Shown here one piece after another: positions 36,432 to 44,693 of a stretch of DNA of 64,000 nt. Under the pieces are notes generated by a model that was given only the letters and a program-made list of their open reading frames with translations, made no database searches and was not told where the DNA came from. Made by a program: the position numbers and the translations under genes. The stretch is from Methylopumilus sp026399645 (GTDB lineage: Bacteria; Pseudomonadota; Gammaproteobacteria; Burkholderiales; Methylophilaceae), in the NCBI RefSeq assembly GCF_965184065.1, contig NZ_OZ239098.1. One strand, given 5' to 3'. Numbering within the stretch: the first letter of the stretch is position 1; the number at the start of each line of letters is the position of its first letter.

Positions 36432-37255
36432 AAATCCTTACGCAAAATCCACTCGCTTTAAGTGGTTTCATTATTATTGTATCTGTTCTTTTTATCGCAA
36501 TATTTGCTCCATGGTTATCGCCATACGATCCAAATTACATTGATATTCATTCCATACTTCTACCCCCTTCTGCCTCGCACTTTATGGGAACTGACGGACT
36601 AGGAAGAGATGTTTTTTCACGCATGCTTTATGGATCTAGAATTTCACTTTTAGTAGGTATAGTAGCTGTAGGTATCGCTACTGTCATTGGAACGTTTCTA
36701 GGTGCTGTTGCTGGATTTTATCGAGGCTATATCGACTCTATTATCATGCGCTTTGTAGATATTATGTTATCCATTCCTACTTTCTTTCTCATACTTGCAG
36801 TCATTGCGTTTTTAACGCCGTCGATTTGGAACATTATGATTGTGATTGGATTGACTTCCTGGATGGGCGTTACTCGTCTTGTTCGTGCAGAGTTTTTAAG
36901 TCTCAGAAATAGAGAATATATATTAGCAGCGGAAGCTATGGGCGCTTCAGATTATAGGCTTATTTCAAAGCATCTACTCCCTAATAGCCTAACACCTATC
37001 ATCGTAACTTCAGTTTTAGGTATTGCAAGTGCGGTATTAACTGAATCTGGATTGAGTTTTCTTGGGCTTGGGGTTCAAGCCCCACAGTCGTCATGGGGTA
37101 ATATTTTGACTGATGGCAAAGAGTATATTCAGTTTGCTTGGTGGCTATCATTATTTCCAGGACTGGCTATTTTGATTACGGTCCTAGGTTATAATTTACT
37201 TGGTGAAGGCTTAAGGGATTTACTTGATCCTAAAAACAAGAATCAGCAAAAATAA
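36428..37255 (+). CDS. Peptide ABC transporter permease (DppC/OppC/SapC type)
   Basis: Second permease subunit of 275 residues with about six membrane helices. The start is TTG at 36428, overlapping the previous stop in TTGA, with a GAGG-like site upstream; this gives the family's usual N-terminus KILTQNPLALSGFIII. HFMGTDGLGRDVFSRMLYGSRIS is the family hallmark (quoted in parts), and the EAA loop is YILAAEAMGASDYRLISKHLLPN (in parts). The fabI gene follows 8 bases later; no ATP-binding subunit gene follows. Confidence 0.92.
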   Translation: MKILTQNPLALSGFIIIVSVLFIAIFAPWLSPYDPNYIDIHSILLPPSASHFMGTDGLGRDVFSRMLYGSRISLLVGIVAVGIATVIGTFLGAVAGFYRGYIDSIIMRFVDIMLSIPTFFLILAVIAFLTPSIWNIMIVIGLTSWMGVTRLVRAEFLSLRNREYILAAEAMGASDYRLISKHLLPNSLTPIIVTSVLGIASAVLTESGLSFLGLGVQAPQSSWGNILTDGKEYIQFAWWLSLFPGLAILITVLGYNLLGEGLRDLLDPKNKNQQK

Positions 37256-37263
37256 AGGATTAC

Positions 37264-38049
37264 ATGATGGGGTTTTTAACTGGTAAACGAGTTTTAATTC
37301 TTGGTCTTTTAAGTGACCGATCTATTGCATATGGTATTGCTTCTGCAATGAAACGTGAAGGAGCTGAATTAGCTTTTACTTACCAAATGGAAAAGCACGA
37401 TGAGCGCGTAAAAAAACTTGCTCAAGATTTTAATTCAAATATTGTTCTACCTTGCGACGTTTCAAGTGATGAGCAAATCGACAATCTCTTTCCTTCATTA
37501 AAAAAACACTGGGATAAATTAGATGTTATTGTTCATTCACTAGCCTTTGTTACAAGAGAAGCTTTAAATGGAGATTTCGTTCAAGCAACGACTCGCGAAA
37601 ACTTTCGCATAGCTCATGATATTAGTTCTTACAGCTTTACAGCCTTAGCTAAAGCAGCACTGCCGATGTTAAGCGAACATGCAAGTTTACTTACTTTAAG
37701 CTATCTTGGCGCTGAGAGAACAATGCCTAACTATAATGTGATGGGACTTGCCAAAGCAAGTTTAGAAGCTAACGTAAGATATATGTCTCAAAGCTTAGGG
37801 CCAAAAGGTATTAGGGTTAATGCAGTTTCAGCAGGGCCTATTAAAACACTTGCCGCTTCTGGCATTGCTGACTTTGATCGCATGATAGACTTTAATGAGA
37901 AACATGCCGCTTTAAGACGAAATGTGACTATTGAAGAAGTTGGAAATGCAGCTGCTTTTCTATGTAGCGATCTTGCTTCAGGCATCACGGGCGAAATTAC
38001 ATATGTAGATGGCGGCATGAATATTACTGCCGCAGGTTCAATCGATTAA
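37264..38049 (+). CDS. fabI: Enoyl-[acyl-carrier-protein] reductase FabI
   Basis: NADH-dependent reductase of the last step in each fatty-acid elongation cycle. A 261-residue SDR protein with the FabI-specific cofactor loop GLLSDRSIAYGIASAMKREGA, the catalytic pair Tyr and Lys in LGAERTMPNYNVMGLAKAS, the segment VNAVSAGPIKTLAASGI of the substrate loop, and the C-terminal GEITYVDGGMNI. It shares a short gap with the transporter genes and converges on ppiD with a 4-base overlap. Confidence 0.97.
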   Translation: MMGFLTGKRVLILGLLSDRSIAYGIASAMKREGAELAFTYQMEKHDERVKKLAQDFNSNIVLPCDVSSDEQIDNLFPSLKKHWDKLDVIVHSLAFVTREALNGDFVQATTRENFRIAHDISSYSFTALAKAALPMLSEHASLLTLSYLGAERTMPNYNVMGLAKASLEANVRYMSQSLGPKGIRVNAVSAGPIKTLAASGIADFDRMIDFNEKHAALRRNVTIEEVGNAAAFLCSDLASGITGEITYVDGGMNITAAGSID

Positions 38050-39941
38050 TTCTTTTGTGTTGTCTCGAAGAATTTTTGATTCACTGATACACTCGCCTTC
38101 GCTTTTAACCCTTTCAGATAAGCGCTCAAATATTCATTAGATAATGCTTCTGTATAGCTAGATGCGAATTCTTTTTTATTTTCTTCATTCTCATCATTTG
38201 GAAATGCTACTTTACTGACTTTAACAATCACGTAACCGTTATTGCCATCGATAAAACCGCTGTAACTAGGAAGCTTGTCTGTAGGCATTTTGTAAGCCTG
38301 ATTAATGACAGCCTCGCCCAAGCCTTTTGTATTTTTTCGGTCGACTAAAACTGCAGGTTGCCAAACAATTTTACGTGAAGAATCACTAATAGACTTCAAG
38401 GCTGCCTCACCATCGGTAGCCACTAATTTCTTTGCAGCTTCAAATTTTAAATATTCTTCAATACCGGCTTTAACTTCAGCAAATGGTTTTGTAGATTGCG
38501 CTTTGTAATCAACAACACGGGCAGAAATCAAGTTGTTAGGCGTGACTTCGATCGCTTCAGTATTTCGATGGTCCTTAATTGATTCTTTCGTATATATAGC
38601 GTTCATCAATGTTTCATTTTTAAAGAATTTATCTGTGTCGCTACGGCTAATCCATTCAGTTTTTTGGATAGGCAAATTAAATTTTTTCGAAACCCCATCA
38701 AGACTTGATGACTGCTCATACACTTTATTACTAAAATCTTCAGCAAGAGTTGCAAATTTATCTTGTGCTTTTTGGTAGATTATTTCAGCTTTAATTTGTG
38801 ACTTGATGGCGTCAAAACCACCGCCTTCACCAATGATTTTTGTCAGTTTAATAATGTGGTAACCAAAATCAGATTCAACAATACTACTAATCTCGTTAAC
38901 TTTCATTGAGAAAACAGCATCATCAAAAGGCTTAACCATCATGCCACGATCGAAGGTACCTAGCTCCCCACCTTTTCTGGCAGATTCAGGATCTTGTGAG
39001 TATTTTGTTGCTAATTCTTCAAATTGCTTAGGATTCTTTTTAACCTGATTTAAGATGTCTTCAGCCTTTGCTTTAGCCTTTGCTTTTTCTGCTGGAGCGG
39101 CATTCTTAGATGAAGCTATTAAAATATGACTTGCTTCTCTTTGCTGCTTATTTTGATATTTATCTGCATTTGTTTTATAAAAAGCTTTCACTTCATCTTC
39201 GGATACATTGATGGTCGGTAGAATGCTTGTTAATGAAAATATAACAAACTCGGCTTTCACTTGTTCAGGTGCTAAAAACTTAGATTTATTTTTGTCATAA
39301 AAATCTTGCATATCTTTTTCGGAAATATTTGCTTTAGCCATATATTCTTTAGTTTTGAATTCAGCAACAGTAACTTCCCTTTGTTGTGATGTTACTTTCA
39401 ATGTTTCCGTTAAATTATTAGGCGGAATAAATGTAAGTTTTTGCAGTCCATCACGCACTTGCTGAATGAGTAAATCATTCCTAATGCTTTCTTCAAATTT
39501 CTTAGGGTTGAGTTGATTATTTTGTAAGACTTTATCGTAAAGTTCTTGTGAAAATTTTCCATCTTTTTGAAAATCAGGCATACCTATGATGTATTGGCTT
39601 AATTGTTGATCTGTGATTCTAAATTTAGACTTTTTAATATCATTATTTATTAATTGTTTTGTGATGAGTCCGTCGACTACAGACTCTTTAAATTCGAATG
39701 AATCAAACATTGCAGGATCTATTTTTTTACCTTCACTCATAATCCGATTGCGAACATTTTCAATCGCACGGTTATATTCTGGTAGTGTAATTTTGTAGCC
39801 ATCAACTTTGGCGATACTTAAATTATTGCCAGCTTGGTTGAGATATGAATCAATTCCAAACAATGCGAAAGGAATAAGAACCAGCGCCAAAATAACTTGT
39901 GCCGCTTTAGTTTGAGCGTAACTTCTAAATTTATCTAACAT
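38046..39941 (-). CDS. ppiD: Periplasmic folding chaperone / peptidyl-prolyl isomerase PpiD
   Basis: Inner-membrane-anchored SurA-like chaperone working on proteins leaving the Sec translocon. One transmembrane helix is at residues about 13-31 (AQVILALVLIPFALFGIDSYL in parts), then a SurA_N-like domain with the typical VDGYKITLPEYNRAIE start, a parvulin domain at about 265-365 (REASHILIASS, ELATKYSQDPESARKGGELG, DFGYHIIKL), and a C-terminal helical part. The 631-residue length matches. It follows lon and two tRNA genes, a conserved betaproteobacterial order. Confidence 0.95.
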   Translation of the reverse strand: MLDKFRSYAQTKAAQVILALVLIPFALFGIDSYLNQAGNNLSIAKVDGYKITLPEYNRAIENVRNRIMSEGKKIDPAMFDSFEFKESVVDGLITKQLINNDIKKSKFRITDQQLSQYIIGMPDFQKDGKFSQELYDKVLQNNQLNPKKFEESIRNDLLIQQVRDGLQKLTFIPPNNLTETLKVTSQQREVTVAEFKTKEYMAKANISEKDMQDFYDKNKSKFLAPEQVKAEFVIFSLTSILPTINVSEDEVKAFYKTNADKYQNKQQREASHILIASSKNAAPAEKAKAKAKAEDILNQVKKNPKQFEELATKYSQDPESARKGGELGTFDRGMMVKPFDDAVFSMKVNEISSIVESDFGYHIIKLTKIIGEGGGFDAIKSQIKAEIIYQKAQDKFATLAEDFSNKVYEQSSSLDGVSKKFNLPIQKTEWISRSDTDKFFKNETLMNAIYTKESIKDHRNTEAIEVTPNNLISARVVDYKAQSTKPFAEVKAGIEEYLKFEAAKKLVATDGEAALKSISDSSRKIVWQPAVLVDRKNTKGLGEAVINQAYKMPTDKLPSYSGFIDGNNGYVIVKVSKVAFPNDENEENKKEFASSYTEALSNEYLSAYLKGLKAKASVSVNQKFFETTQKN

Positions 39942-40011
39942 TGGATTTATCCTATTATCTTTATAGTTTTATGATAAAAAAAGTTGCCAAAAAGTTCTCA
40001 CTTAATGAACA

Positions 40012-40040
40012 AAAAGGCGAATCTTAAGATTCGCCTTAAT
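40012..40040 (-). terminator. Rho-independent terminator of the tRNA-Val/tRNA-Asp transcript
   Basis: A perfect 24-base palindrome occupies 40014-40037 (arm AAGGCGAATCTT). Read on the minus strand, it lies 8 bases after the tRNA-Asp 3' end and runs into TTTTTG, as expected of an intrinsic terminator. It isolates the tRNAs from the ppiD promoter. Confidence 0.8.
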
Positions 40041-40045
40041 GATAT

Positions 40046-40122
40046 TGGCGGAGTGGACGGGACTCGAACCCGCGACCCCCTGCGTGACAGGCAGGTATTC
40101 TAACCAACTGAACTACCACTCC
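40046..40122 (-). tRNA. tRNA-Asp (anticodon GTC)
   Basis: A 77-base cloverleaf with encoded CCA on the minus strand. The acceptor stem is GGAGTGG/CCACTCC, the anticodon stem CCTGC/GCAGG holds a loop with anticodon GTC, and the T loop is TTCGAGT. G34 of this tRNA is a queuosine substrate, consistent with queF, queG and queD in the window. It is 18 bases downstream of tRNA-Val. Confidence 0.97.
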
Positions 40123-40140
40123 AAAACTTGTTACAAAAAT

Positions 40141-40216
40141 TGGTGGGTGCTGACGGGGTCGAACCGCCGACATTCGCCTTGTAAGGGCGACGCTCTACCA
40201 ACTGAGCTAAGCACCC
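40141..40216 (-). tRNA. tRNA-Val (anticodon TAC)
   Basis: A 76-base cloverleaf with encoded CCA on the minus strand. The acceptor stem GGGTGCT pairs with AGCACCC, the D arm has GCTC/GAGC, the anticodon stem TCGCC/GGCGA holds a loop with anticodon TAC, and the T loop is TTCGACC. It is the first tRNA of the Val-Asp pair, 62 bases after lon. Confidence 0.97.
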
Positions 40217-40278
40217 ATGCACACTCATTAGTAAGGCGGCTATTTTACAACATAGTCCTTACCAACGCTAGGTTTACG

Positions 40279-42696
40279 CTAATGTGTAATGGATTTTGTA
40301 ATAGTGCTGGCGTTCTTATGAGGAACAGGAGCGGATTTTTGGTCCTTTGTAGCTATATTTTTTGGCATTTTAGTCAAAGCAAGCTCTAAAACTTCATCAA
40401 TCCAGCGTACAGGATGGATATCTAAGGCATTTTTAACTTCATCAGAAATTTCAGTTAAATCTTTTACATTTTGCTCTGGAATAAGAACGGTTTTAATACC
40501 CCCTCTATGAGCTGCAAGCAACTTCTCTTTTAGGCCGCCAATTGGTAAAACTTCACCTCTTAAGGTTATTTCCCCTGTCATAGCAACATCAGCACGCACT
40601 GAAATATTGGTTAAAGCCGATACAATCGCTAAAGTAATGCCTACACCGGCACTTGGACCGTCTTTAGGCGTTGCGCCTTCGGGTAAATGAATATGAATAT
40701 CATTTTTTTCGTAAAAATTTTCAGTTATGCCTAGTTTTTTAGCGCGGCTTCTTACAACGCTCATGGCAGCATGAATAGACTCCTGCATGACTTCGCCTAA
40801 TTTACCAGTAATGATTGTTTTTCCTTTGCCTTGTAAAACTACAGCTTCAATCGTCAATAATTCCCCGCCTACCTGAGTCCAAGCGAGCCCTGTGACTTGA
40901 CCTATTTGGTTTTTCTTTGAAGCAAGACCAATGTCATAGACTTTAACGCCTAGATAAGCCTCTAGATTCTTGCTATTCACAATGACTTTTTTAAGGGATT
41001 TTTTGCTCAATAACTCTTTCACTGCTTTTCGACATATTTTGGCGATTTCTTGTTCTAATTTTCTAACGCCCGCTTCTCTAGAATAGTATTGAATAATTTC
41101 TCTTACAACTTTAGCGGTAATGCTGATTTCAGATTTTTTTAAACCATGCATTTTAAGTTGCTTAGGTAATAAGTAATGCATCGCAATATTAAGCTTTTCT
41201 GCCTCCGTATAACCCGACAGACGAATAATTTCCATACGATCCAAAAGTGGTTCAGGAATATTCATTGAGTTAGCAGTTGCCACAAACATCACATCAGATA
41301 AATCGTATTCAACTTCTACATAATGATCTGTAAAAGTGTGATTCTGCTCAGGATCCAAAACCTCTAAAAGCGCTGAAGCCGGATCACCTCGGTAATCTTG
41401 ACCCATTTTATCCACTTCATCTAGTAAGAATAATGGGTTAGTCACTCCTGCTTTAGTCATACTTTGTAAAACTTTACCAGGCATCGAGCCAATATAAGTT
41501 CTTCGATGACCGCGAATTTCAGATTCGTCTCTTACACCACCTAAAGCCATACGAATAAATTTACGATTTACAGCTTTAGCAATGCTTTGTCCTAGAGAAG
41601 TTTTTCCAACCCCTGGAGGGCCTACCAAACATAAAATAGGCGCTTTGAGTTTATCCACTCGCTGTTGGACTGCGAGATATTCAATAATACGCTCTTTGAC
41701 TTTTTCGAGACCGTAGTGATCTTCATCCAAGATCTTTTCTGCAAGTGCTAATTCGCGACTAATTTTAGTTTTTTTCTGCCACGGTAATCCTATTAATGTA
41801 TCAATGTAGTTCCTTACTACCGATGCTTCAGCCGACATGGGCGACATCATTTTCAATTTTTTAAATTCAGAAGTGGCTTTATCAAGAGCCTCTTTTGACA
41901 TACCAGATTCTTGGATACGTTTCTCAAGTTCGTCTAAATCTGCACCTTCATCATGCTCGCCTAATTCTTTCTGAATAGCTTTGACTTGTTCGTTAAGATA
42001 GTATTCCCTTTGGCTTTTTTCCATTTGGCGCTTAACGCGACCACGAATTCTTTTTTCGACTTGAAGAATATCAATTTCAGACTCCATGATCTTCAAAAGA
42101 TGATCTAAGCGATTTTTAATTTTCAATGTCTCTAAAATCGTTTGCTTCTCTTCTAGTTTTAACGTGAGATGCGCTGCGATCATATCTGCTAATCTGCCAG
42201 GGTCTGTAATAGCGGCAAGAGAGGTTAAGATTTCAGGAGGAATTTTTTTATTTAATTTAACGTATTGATCAAATTGTGAGAAGACCGTTCTCATTAATGC
42301 TAATGATTCTTTATCTTTAGGTTCAGGGATATTGATCTCATCAAATCGAGCAACGAAACAAGCTTCTTGATCAAGCACTTCCTTAATTTTTACGCGGCTT
42401 AAACCTTCAACTAAAACCTTCACAGTACCATCAGGTAATTTAAGCATCTGGAGAATAGATGCTACGGTGCCATACTCGTAAAGATCTTTGGCATCAGGCT
42501 CATCCTTACTTGCAGATTTTTGAGCTACTAAGATTATTTTTTTATCTTTATCAGATGCAATTTCCAAAGCTTTTACAGATTTCGTACGTCCAACAAAAAG
42601 TGGGATCACAAGATGAGGGTAAACAACTACATCCCTTAAAGGCAAAAGGGGCATGAAATCTTGCTGGGGGTCTTTAATTTTAATTTCTTGAGCCAT
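40279..42696 (-). CDS. lon: ATP-dependent protease Lon
   Basis: Homo-hexameric AAA+ serine protease for misfolded and regulatory proteins. I use the ATG at 42696 (MAQEIKIKDPQQDF), giving 805 residues; the frame is open to a TTG at 42771, but those 25 residues lie before the usual Lon start. The N-terminal LON substrate domain begins at PLLPLRDVVVYPHLVIPLFVGR (in parts); Walker A GPPGVGKT is at residues 359-366; the Ser-Lys protease dyad is in TPKDGPSAGVGITLA (Ser) and LPIGGLKEKLLAAHRGG (Lys). It is last in tig-clpP-clpX-lon. The hupB gene often found next is absent. Confidence 0.97.
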   Translation of the reverse strand: MAQEIKIKDPQQDFMPLLPLRDVVVYPHLVIPLFVGRTKSVKALEIASDKDKKIILVAQKSASKDEPDAKDLYEYGTVASILQMLKLPDGTVKVLVEGLSRVKIKEVLDQEACFVARFDEINIPEPKDKESLALMRTVFSQFDQYVKLNKKIPPEILTSLAAITDPGRLADMIAAHLTLKLEEKQTILETLKIKNRLDHLLKIMESEIDILQVEKRIRGRVKRQMEKSQREYYLNEQVKAIQKELGEHDEGADLDELEKRIQESGMSKEALDKATSEFKKLKMMSPMSAEASVVRNYIDTLIGLPWQKKTKISRELALAEKILDEDHYGLEKVKERIIEYLAVQQRVDKLKAPILCLVGPPGVGKTSLGQSIAKAVNRKFIRMALGGVRDESEIRGHRRTYIGSMPGKVLQSMTKAGVTNPLFLLDEVDKMGQDYRGDPASALLEVLDPEQNHTFTDHYVEVEYDLSDVMFVATANSMNIPEPLLDRMEIIRLSGYTEAEKLNIAMHYLLPKQLKMHGLKKSEISITAKVVREIIQYYSREAGVRKLEQEIAKICRKAVKELLSKKSLKKVIVNSKNLEAYLGVKVYDIGLASKKNQIGQVTGLAWTQVGGELLTIEAVVLQGKGKTIITGKLGEVMQESIHAAMSVVRSRAKKLGITENFYEKNDIHIHLPEGATPKDGPSAGVGITLAIVSALTNISVRADVAMTGEITLRGEVLPIGGLKEKLLAAHRGGIKTVLIPEQNVKDLTEISDEVKNALDIHPVRWIDEVLELALTKMPKNIATKDQKSAPVPHKNASTITKSITH

Positions 42697-42780
42697 TAGG
42701 ATACTTTCATAAGCGTTAATTAATCTAGAACATTGGGTCAGTTTATAATATTTCAAGGCCTTACTGACCAACTACGAAGC

Positions 42781-44061
42781 TTATTTTTTTCCTGAAACTT
42801 GTTTCTTTTCTGAGAATAAAAGTATAGGTTTGCTTGATTGTTCAATCACGCCATCATCAATGACAACCTTTTCGAGATTCTTAATGGAGGGTAATTCGTA
42901 CATGGTATCTAATAAAACATGCTCCATGATTGAGCGAAGACCGCGCGCACCCGTCTTTCTTTCTAAAGCTTTTTTGGCGATTAACCTTAGTGCTGAAGTT
43001 CTAAATTCTAGCGATACATGTTCCATAGCGAAAAGTTTAATGTACTGTTTGGTTAAGGCATTTCTAGGCTCAGTAAGAATCTGTACTAGAGCATCTTCAC
43101 TTAAAGATTCAAGAGTTGCAACAACAGGAAGCCTTCCTATAAATTCAGGAATTAAACCAAATTTGATTAGATCTTCTGGTTCGACATCTTTAATGACATC
43201 GCCGATCACTTTGGCATCTGCTTTGCTATTTACTTGAGCCCCAAAACCAATGCCGCCTTTTTCAGACCTTTGTTTAATAATTTTTTCTAGCCCATCAAAA
43301 GCACCGCCACAAATAAATAGAATATTTGTAGTGTCAAGCTGAACAAATTCTTGATTTGGATGTTTGCGGCCACCCTGAGGCGGAACTGAAGCGACAGTAC
43401 CTTCGATAAGTTTTAAAAGCGCTTGCTGGACACCCTCTCCTGAAACGTCTCTTGTGATTGAAGGGTTTTCAGATTTTCTTGAAATCTTATCGACTTCATC
43501 AATATATACAATTCCTCTTTGAGCTTTTTCAATATCGTAATCACATTTTTGCAATAATTTTTGCATGATGTTTTCAACATCTTCGCCAACATAACCAGCT
43601 TCAGTCAGCGTTGTAGCATCTGCCATCACAAAAGGAACATCAAGTAATTTTGCGAGCGTTTGTGCTAAAAGTGTTTTTCCAGAACCCGTGGGACCAATAA
43701 GAAGAATATTACTTTTTGAAATTTCAACATCTTTGTGTTCAATATCTATCTCAGAATTACTATCTCTAAGTCTTTTGTAATGATTGTAAACAGCCACAGC
43801 TAAAGTTCTTTTAGCACTTGTTTGTCCTATGACATGCTCATCAAGTTGATCACAAATTTCTTTTGGGGTGGGAAGCTGATCGTGGTCTTTAGCTTCTTTT
43901 GAAGGGCTCTTAACTTCTTCTTTAATAATGTCATTGCATAAATCAACACACTCATCACAGATGAATACTGAAGGGCCTGCAATTAGTTTTTTTACTTCGT
44001 GCTGACTTTTGCCGCAGAATGAGCAATAGAGTAATTTTTCGTTATCGCTTTTAGTGGCCAT
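42781..44061 (-). CDS. clpX: ClpXP protease ATPase subunit ClpX
   Basis: AAA+ unfoldase that feeds substrates to ClpP. The N-terminal zinc-binding domain has C13, C16, C35 and C38 (CSFCGKS and CDECVDLC); Walker A GPTGSGKT is at 123-130, Walker B is IVYIDEVDKI, and the ClpP-docking IGF loop is visible in KGGIGFGAQV. The 426-residue length is standard. It begins 12 bases after clpP and lies 84 bases before the lon ATG. Confidence 0.98.
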   Translation of the reverse strand: MATKSDNEKLLYCSFCGKSQHEVKKLIAGPSVFICDECVDLCNDIIKEEVKSPSKEAKDHDQLPTPKEICDQLDEHVIGQTSAKRTLAVAVYNHYKRLRDSNSEIDIEHKDVEISKSNILLIGPTGSGKTLLAQTLAKLLDVPFVMADATTLTEAGYVGEDVENIMQKLLQKCDYDIEKAQRGIVYIDEVDKISRKSENPSITRDVSGEGVQQALLKLIEGTVASVPPQGGRKHPNQEFVQLDTTNILFICGGAFDGLEKIIKQRSEKGGIGFGAQVNSKADAKVIGDVIKDVEPEDLIKFGLIPEFIGRLPVVATLESLSEDALVQILTEPRNALTKQYIKLFAMEHVSLEFRTSALRLIAKKALERKTGARGLRSIMEHVLLDTMYELPSIKNLEKVVIDDGVIEQSSKPILLFSEKKQVSGKK

Positions 44062-44073
44062 AAATAGATAGGA

Positions 44074-44691
44074 TCAAATGACTTGGGATCTCTTCGAAAT
44101 AACCTGGTCTACCATACCATAATCTACAGATTGCTCGGCGCTTAAGAAGTTATCTCTATCCGTATCAGCAGCAATTTTTTTAAGTGTTTGGCCAGTATGG
44201 GTTGCTAGGATTTGATTTAGCTTTTCTTTTAAAAATAAAATTTCTTTTGCGTGAATTTCTATGTCTGATGCTTGCCCTTGGAATCCACCTAAAGGCTGAT
44301 GAATCATTACGCGAGAATTAGGTAAGCAGAAACGTTTTCCTTTTTCTCCGGCCGCAAGTAATAGCGCTCCCATGCTGGCGGCTTGTCCGATACATAAAGT
44401 ACTGACATCAGGCTTGATAAATTGCATTGTGTCGTAAATAGCCATCCCAGCGGTGACAGAGCCACCTGGGGAATTAATATATAAAGAGATGTCTTTATCA
44501 GGATTGTCTGCTTCTAGAAAAAGTAACTGGGCGACAATAACATTCGCTGTCATATCATCTACTGGCCCTACTAGAAAAATAACGCGCTCTCTTAAGAGTC
44601 GCGAATATATATCGTAAGCGCGCTCACCTCGACCACTTTGCTCAATGACCATAGGCACATAGCCTAAATTATTTGGGGATGTATAAGCCAT
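44074..44691 (-). CDS. clpP: ATP-dependent Clp protease proteolytic subunit ClpP
   Basis: Serine protease subunit that forms the double-heptamer degradation chamber for ClpX (and ClpA). The triad is S106 (GQAASMGALLLAAG), H131 (RVMIHQPLGG) and D180 (DTDRDNFLSA), each 9 residues later than in the E. coli enzyme. YINSPGGSVTAGMAIYDTM forms the oxyanion region. It starts 2 bases after the tig stop. Confidence 0.98.
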   Translation of the reverse strand: MAYTSPNNLGYVPMVIEQSGRGERAYDIYSRLLRERVIFLVGPVDDMTANVIVAQLLFLEADNPDKDISLYINSPGGSVTAGMAIYDTMQFIKPDVSTLCIGQAASMGALLLAAGEKGKRFCLPNSRVMIHQPLGGFQGQASDIEIHAKEILFLKEKLNQILATHTGQTLKKIAADTDRDNFLSAEQSVDYGMVDQVISKRSQVI

Positions 44692-44693
44692 GA

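Noticed and set aside
36158..36445. 95-codon minus-strand open frame inside the permease genes
   Set aside because: It is fully antisense to two well-supported permease genes and shows no motif; a shadow frame.
40039..40389. A 116-codon plus-strand open frame across the tRNA-Asp and tRNA-Val genes
   Set aside because: It reads the antisense of two tRNAs (the familiar WTGLEPATP- and LTGSNRRH-type false peptides) and then antisense of the lon C-terminus; not a gene.
42697..42771. N-terminal extension of Lon from TTG 42771
   Set aside because: The 25 extra residues lie before the conserved Lon start and the ATG at 42696 gives the normal N-terminus; the TTG start lacks a convincing ribosome site.
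42830..43237. 135-codon plus-strand open frame antisense to clpX
   Set aside because: Antisense to a conserved enzyme gene with clear codon constraint on the other strand; composition rich in Ser/Ile as expected of shadow frames.
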